Origin: Parabacteroides faecalis
GTDB lineage: Bacteria > Bacteroidota > Bacteroidia > Bacteroidales > Tannerellaceae
Length of the DNA: 64,000 nucleotides
Direction of reading: 5' to 3'
Assembly (NCBI RefSeq): GCF_022809355.1
Contig: NZ_JAKZMM010000002.1
Span: 89,467 to 153,466 of the forward strand
The position numbers and the translations under genes are program-made. The notes beneath the pieces are model-generated. The model ran no database searches. It saw nothing but the letters and a program-made list of their open reading frames with translations, and was not told the DNA's origin. Position 1 is the stretch's first letter; every line of letters starts with the position of its first letter. This document shows, in pieces, positions 61,690 to 64,000 of the stretch.

Positions 61690-63436
61690 AACTTAATCTT
61701 TTTTGATCTCTTAAAAAATCCACAATACGGTCCAACCACGTATAACTTCCCGTACCAGGACTCGCTTTACTTTGGAAGCAGTGATTACGCAAAGCCAACG
61801 TATGTAGCTCGGACTGAATGCCCATACTGCGCATCTTTTCCCATACTTTTACCGAACCCATGGCTGAATACACATCAGCATCGCCATGAATGAAAAGCAT
61901 CGGTACTGTACTCAAGTCGAAACTGAATTCCGGAGACATCGTCACATTCTCATCATTCCCCTTATTAGTATTTGGTCCATCAAAACCATCAGAAAGAACA
62001 TAAGCCGGATAGATACCAATGCCCCACTGTACATTACATGGCAATTTATCAATTTCATCTATCGGCAAATAAGAATTATGCCGAGAAGAGGTAACACCCA
62101 TCAACGTAAGATGGCCTCCAGCCGAACTACCCATTATACCTATCTGATCAGGATCAAGTCCATAAGCCGCAGCCTGAGAACGAACAAGTCTAATCGTACG
62201 TTGCAAATCTTCCCAAGCTGTTATATGCTTGGACAATCCTTTAGGACGAGGCGTACGATAACGGAGTGTAACCACAGTCATACCCAGTTGATTGAGAAGC
62301 CTACGTGCCGGAGCAACTTCAAATCCATTCGGATCATTGCCCTCATACGATCCTCCACTATAAATAATTTGTATAGCTTTTGTCTTTAACACTTTGGGAA
62401 AGTGCCACTCAATATAAGGTAACAACTGATGTTCTTGTGTATTGGGCATTTTACCGTCTGGCCATACATTTTGTTGCACCACCTCTTTCCGATCCTCATC
62501 ACTCGCGTAACGTGTCATAATATCTACCTCCGGATCAAGCGAGCCCATAATACCTATCTGACGAAGGAACTCGACTCCACGATCCAATCCATAGGCTCCA
62601 TGACCTTTGTTGGGATATAAATGTAATTCAGCCGGTATATTCATCTCGCGCAGTTTATGATAAATCAACGTACTACCATTAGGCGAATATTCATCCGTTC
62701 CTCCATGATGAAGACTCATCGGACAGGTTTTATCATCAAAACGGAAACAAGCAGAAAGCCGTACATCTGGTCCGTATCCTTGTAACCAAGCGGGTATTCC
62801 GGCTTCACCATCCGTTGTCACGTAAGCAGGTGCATTTACTATCGCATAATTGATATGACAAGGAACAGAGTCTAACTGATCAATAGCTTTATAGGCGGGA
62901 ATAGAAGAACTCGTAGCCAACATCAACGCCAAATGAGAACCTGCCGACATGGAAATTACCCCTATTTTTTCAGGATCAAAGCCTCGCTTCTCAGCTTCAC
63001 TTCTGACGATACGGATTGCACGTTGCCCGTCTTCCCAAGCCGTCTGATAAATAGGTATTCCGATAGGACGAGGCGTACGATAAACCAGATTCACACACTG
63101 AAATCCTAAATCAGAGAATGTTTTTTTCCATAGCTCAATCAAATTCATATCACAACAACTGTTATAAGCACCACCTGATATAAGCACCATACATGCTTTT
63201 TTTGCTATGGCCGGATTAGGCTTTTCATACCATTCCAGATAAGCGATCCGATGTTTGTCTGCATCAAAGTTAGCCTTATTAGCCTCGTCCAACATAGAAG
63301 CAATCTGATGAGATTGTGCATTTGGCATCTTACCTTCAGGCCAAATTGACTGACGTTCATTTGCTTTACCCCAAAAGAAGCATAGCAGCCCTAACATGAG
63401 TAATAGACCCCTCTTCAATTCCATTTTTGCATCCAT
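61682..63436 (-). CDS. two-domain alpha/beta-hydrolase (carbohydrate esterase-like)
   Basis: A 584-aa secreted protein (signal in LKRGLLLMLGLLCFFWGKA; start 63436, or ATG 63424) made of two similar alpha/beta-hydrolase domains. Domain 1 (about 55-300) has VLISGGAYNS, VISMSAGSHLALM and YPNKGHGAYG; domain 2 (about 325-575) has IIYSGGSYEG, GIMGSSAGGHLTLM and LRNHCFQSKAS. Each keeps the nucleophile elbow Ser and a C-terminal His, so both may be active. Linkers NERQSIWPEGKMPNAQSHQ and VQQNVWPDGKMPNTQEHQ repeat, showing internal duplication. Such BD-FAE-type esterases remove acetyl or other acyl groups. It heads the six-gene operon ending at 54891. Confidence 0.87.
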   Translation of the reverse strand: MDAKMELKRGLLLMLGLLCFFWGKANERQSIWPEGKMPNAQSHQIASMLDEANKANFDADKHRIAYLEWYEKPNPAIAKKACMVLISGGAYNSCCDMNLIELWKKTFSDLGFQCVNLVYRTPRPIGIPIYQTAWEDGQRAIRIVRSEAEKRGFDPEKIGVISMSAGSHLALMLATSSSIPAYKAIDQLDSVPCHINYAIVNAPAYVTTDGEAGIPAWLQGYGPDVRLSACFRFDDKTCPMSLHHGGTDEYSPNGSTLIYHKLREMNIPAELHLYPNKGHGAYGLDRGVEFLRQIGIMGSLDPEVDIMTRYASDEDRKEVVQQNVWPDGKMPNTQEHQLLPYIEWHFPKVLKTKAIQIIYSGGSYEGNDPNGFEVAPARRLLNQLGMTVVTLRYRTPRPKGLSKHITAWEDLQRTIRLVRSQAAAYGLDPDQIGIMGSSAGGHLTLMGVTSSRHNSYLPIDEIDKLPCNVQWGIGIYPAYVLSDGFDGPNTNKGNDENVTMSPEFSFDLSTVPMLFIHGDADVYSAMGSVKVWEKMRSMGIQSELHTLALRNHCFQSKASPGTGSYTWLDRIVDFLRDQKRLSYE

Positions 63437-63593
63437 AATCTTAATTATTAACCTATTAAAATCTTATTTCTTATCATCTGTTCTCATTTCCGAAGCCAAA
63501 CAAAAACCGCTCATCTCTAAAACTATATTCCGTATTTGAGGTTGTGTTTTCATGTTCCGCTTATTTGTTTCTACACGTATTAATAATTCTGCA

Positions 63594-63601
63594 TAAAGAT
63601 A
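63594..63601 (-). promoter_or_regulatory. weak -7 element of the esterase operon
   Basis: TATCTTTA on the minus strand, one mismatch from TAnnTTTG, 158 bp before ATG 63436. The rest of 63437-64000 holds only array H; no gene is recognised, and a 61-codon plus-strand frame at 63692 looks like noise. Confidence 0.3.
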
Positions 63602-63857
63602 ACACTTTTCTACCTATATAATAAAAATACAATCATAATCTATTTCCTCTAAAATATCCTAAAGTAACATTTATATACAAGGAATGGACATTTGATGTTG
63701 TCACTTTTCAACTGTACCATGCCGCCCATCACTATTGGGCTATCGATTTATCTATTACATATCCAAGATTTCCGTAATATTCGTATCACCAAAAAACTCT
63801 GGTACAAACTAATTATTAGCCCCAATAAATTATCTTTTTCTCATTTAATTTTTATCC

Positions 63858-63890
63858 GATTCACCAATGTGAATTAATTAATTCACTAAT
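63858..63890. repeat. palindrome array H: one and a half 22-bp units
   Basis: One full unit at 63858-63879 (core TTCACCAATGTGAA) is followed by a half unit beginning AATTCACTAAT at 63880. The full unit differs from unit 1 of array G, 9.1 kb away, at only two of 22 positions. After the half unit the pattern stops abruptly. Confidence 0.7.
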
Positions 63891-64000
63891 CAGGGCTGAC
63901 GCATTACAAACTTCCAGACCTTTTAAAAAGTATTTATCTTTAGAGAGTCAAAGGGATAATAATAAAAATCAAAGAAGTAATGGAAATATTTTCTATATTA

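Noticed and set aside
63692..63877. A 61-codon plus-strand frame as a gene
   Set aside because: No recognisable domain, AT-rich spacer composition, and it overlaps array H.

Overview
The window looks like a chromosome segment of a gut Bacteroidota (order Bacteroidales, most like Parabacteroides). The evidence is SusC/SusD and FecR/ECF-sigma genes, 6-bladed beta-propeller lipoproteins, an S46 dipeptidyl-peptidase, Ser-type sulfatases, and promoters matching the Bacteroides -7 consensus TAnnTTTG in front of many genes. The genus is inferred from gene content only.

Layout. 1-3.9 kb: the tail of a 7TM-HD phosphodiesterase, a low-molecular-weight protein tyrosine phosphatase and priA. 4-13.3 kb: three intact 6-bladed beta-propeller genes and one wrecked copy, mixed with an outer-membrane barrel, tRNA-Thr(CGU), a DUF6340-like lipoprotein, a sugar isomerase-like TIM barrel and a GH30 glycosidase. 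13.9-22 kb: a DUF6261-like gene facing an ECF sigma / FecR / SusC (with STN domain) / SusD module. 22-37.7 kb: mostly housekeeping genes (hisS, mnmA, MATE pump, gamma-carbonic-anhydrase-like, M24 peptidase, aldose epimerase, hemW, S46 peptidase, CYTH and Smr/DUF2027 proteins) plus a zeta-toxin-like ATPase overlapping a 56-aa ORF. 37.9-63.4 kb: a large catabolic locus, nearly all on the minus strand. It has five Ser-type sulfatases, GH29 and GH95 fucosidases, GH20 hexosaminidase, a PL8 lyase, two GH43/GH117-type propellers, a double-domain esterase, two Gfo/Idh/MocA oxidoreductases, a UroD-like protein and a sugar transporter. These suit stepwise removal of sulfate, acyl groups and fucose from a sulfated, fucosylated, uronate-containing glycan. 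The locus has no SusC/SusD in the window, and its transporter and AraC-type regulator are both truncated at one apparent deletion scar.

The most unusual signal is non-coding. At seven places (about 1.28, 13.6, 31.5, 45.0, 49.2, 54.7 and 63.9 kb) short arrays of imperfect palindromes repeat with a strict period of 20-22 bp, about two helical turns. Nearly every array has its own sequence, so they would not be found as one repeat family, yet the architecture is the same: a palindromic unit centre and, in several arrays, a second palindrome at the unit junction. Every array lies 5' of a gene or operon and none is inside a gene. The largest, upstream of the DUF6261-like gene, alternates two palindromes at 20/21-bp steps for eleven units. 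I know of no described element with these properties.
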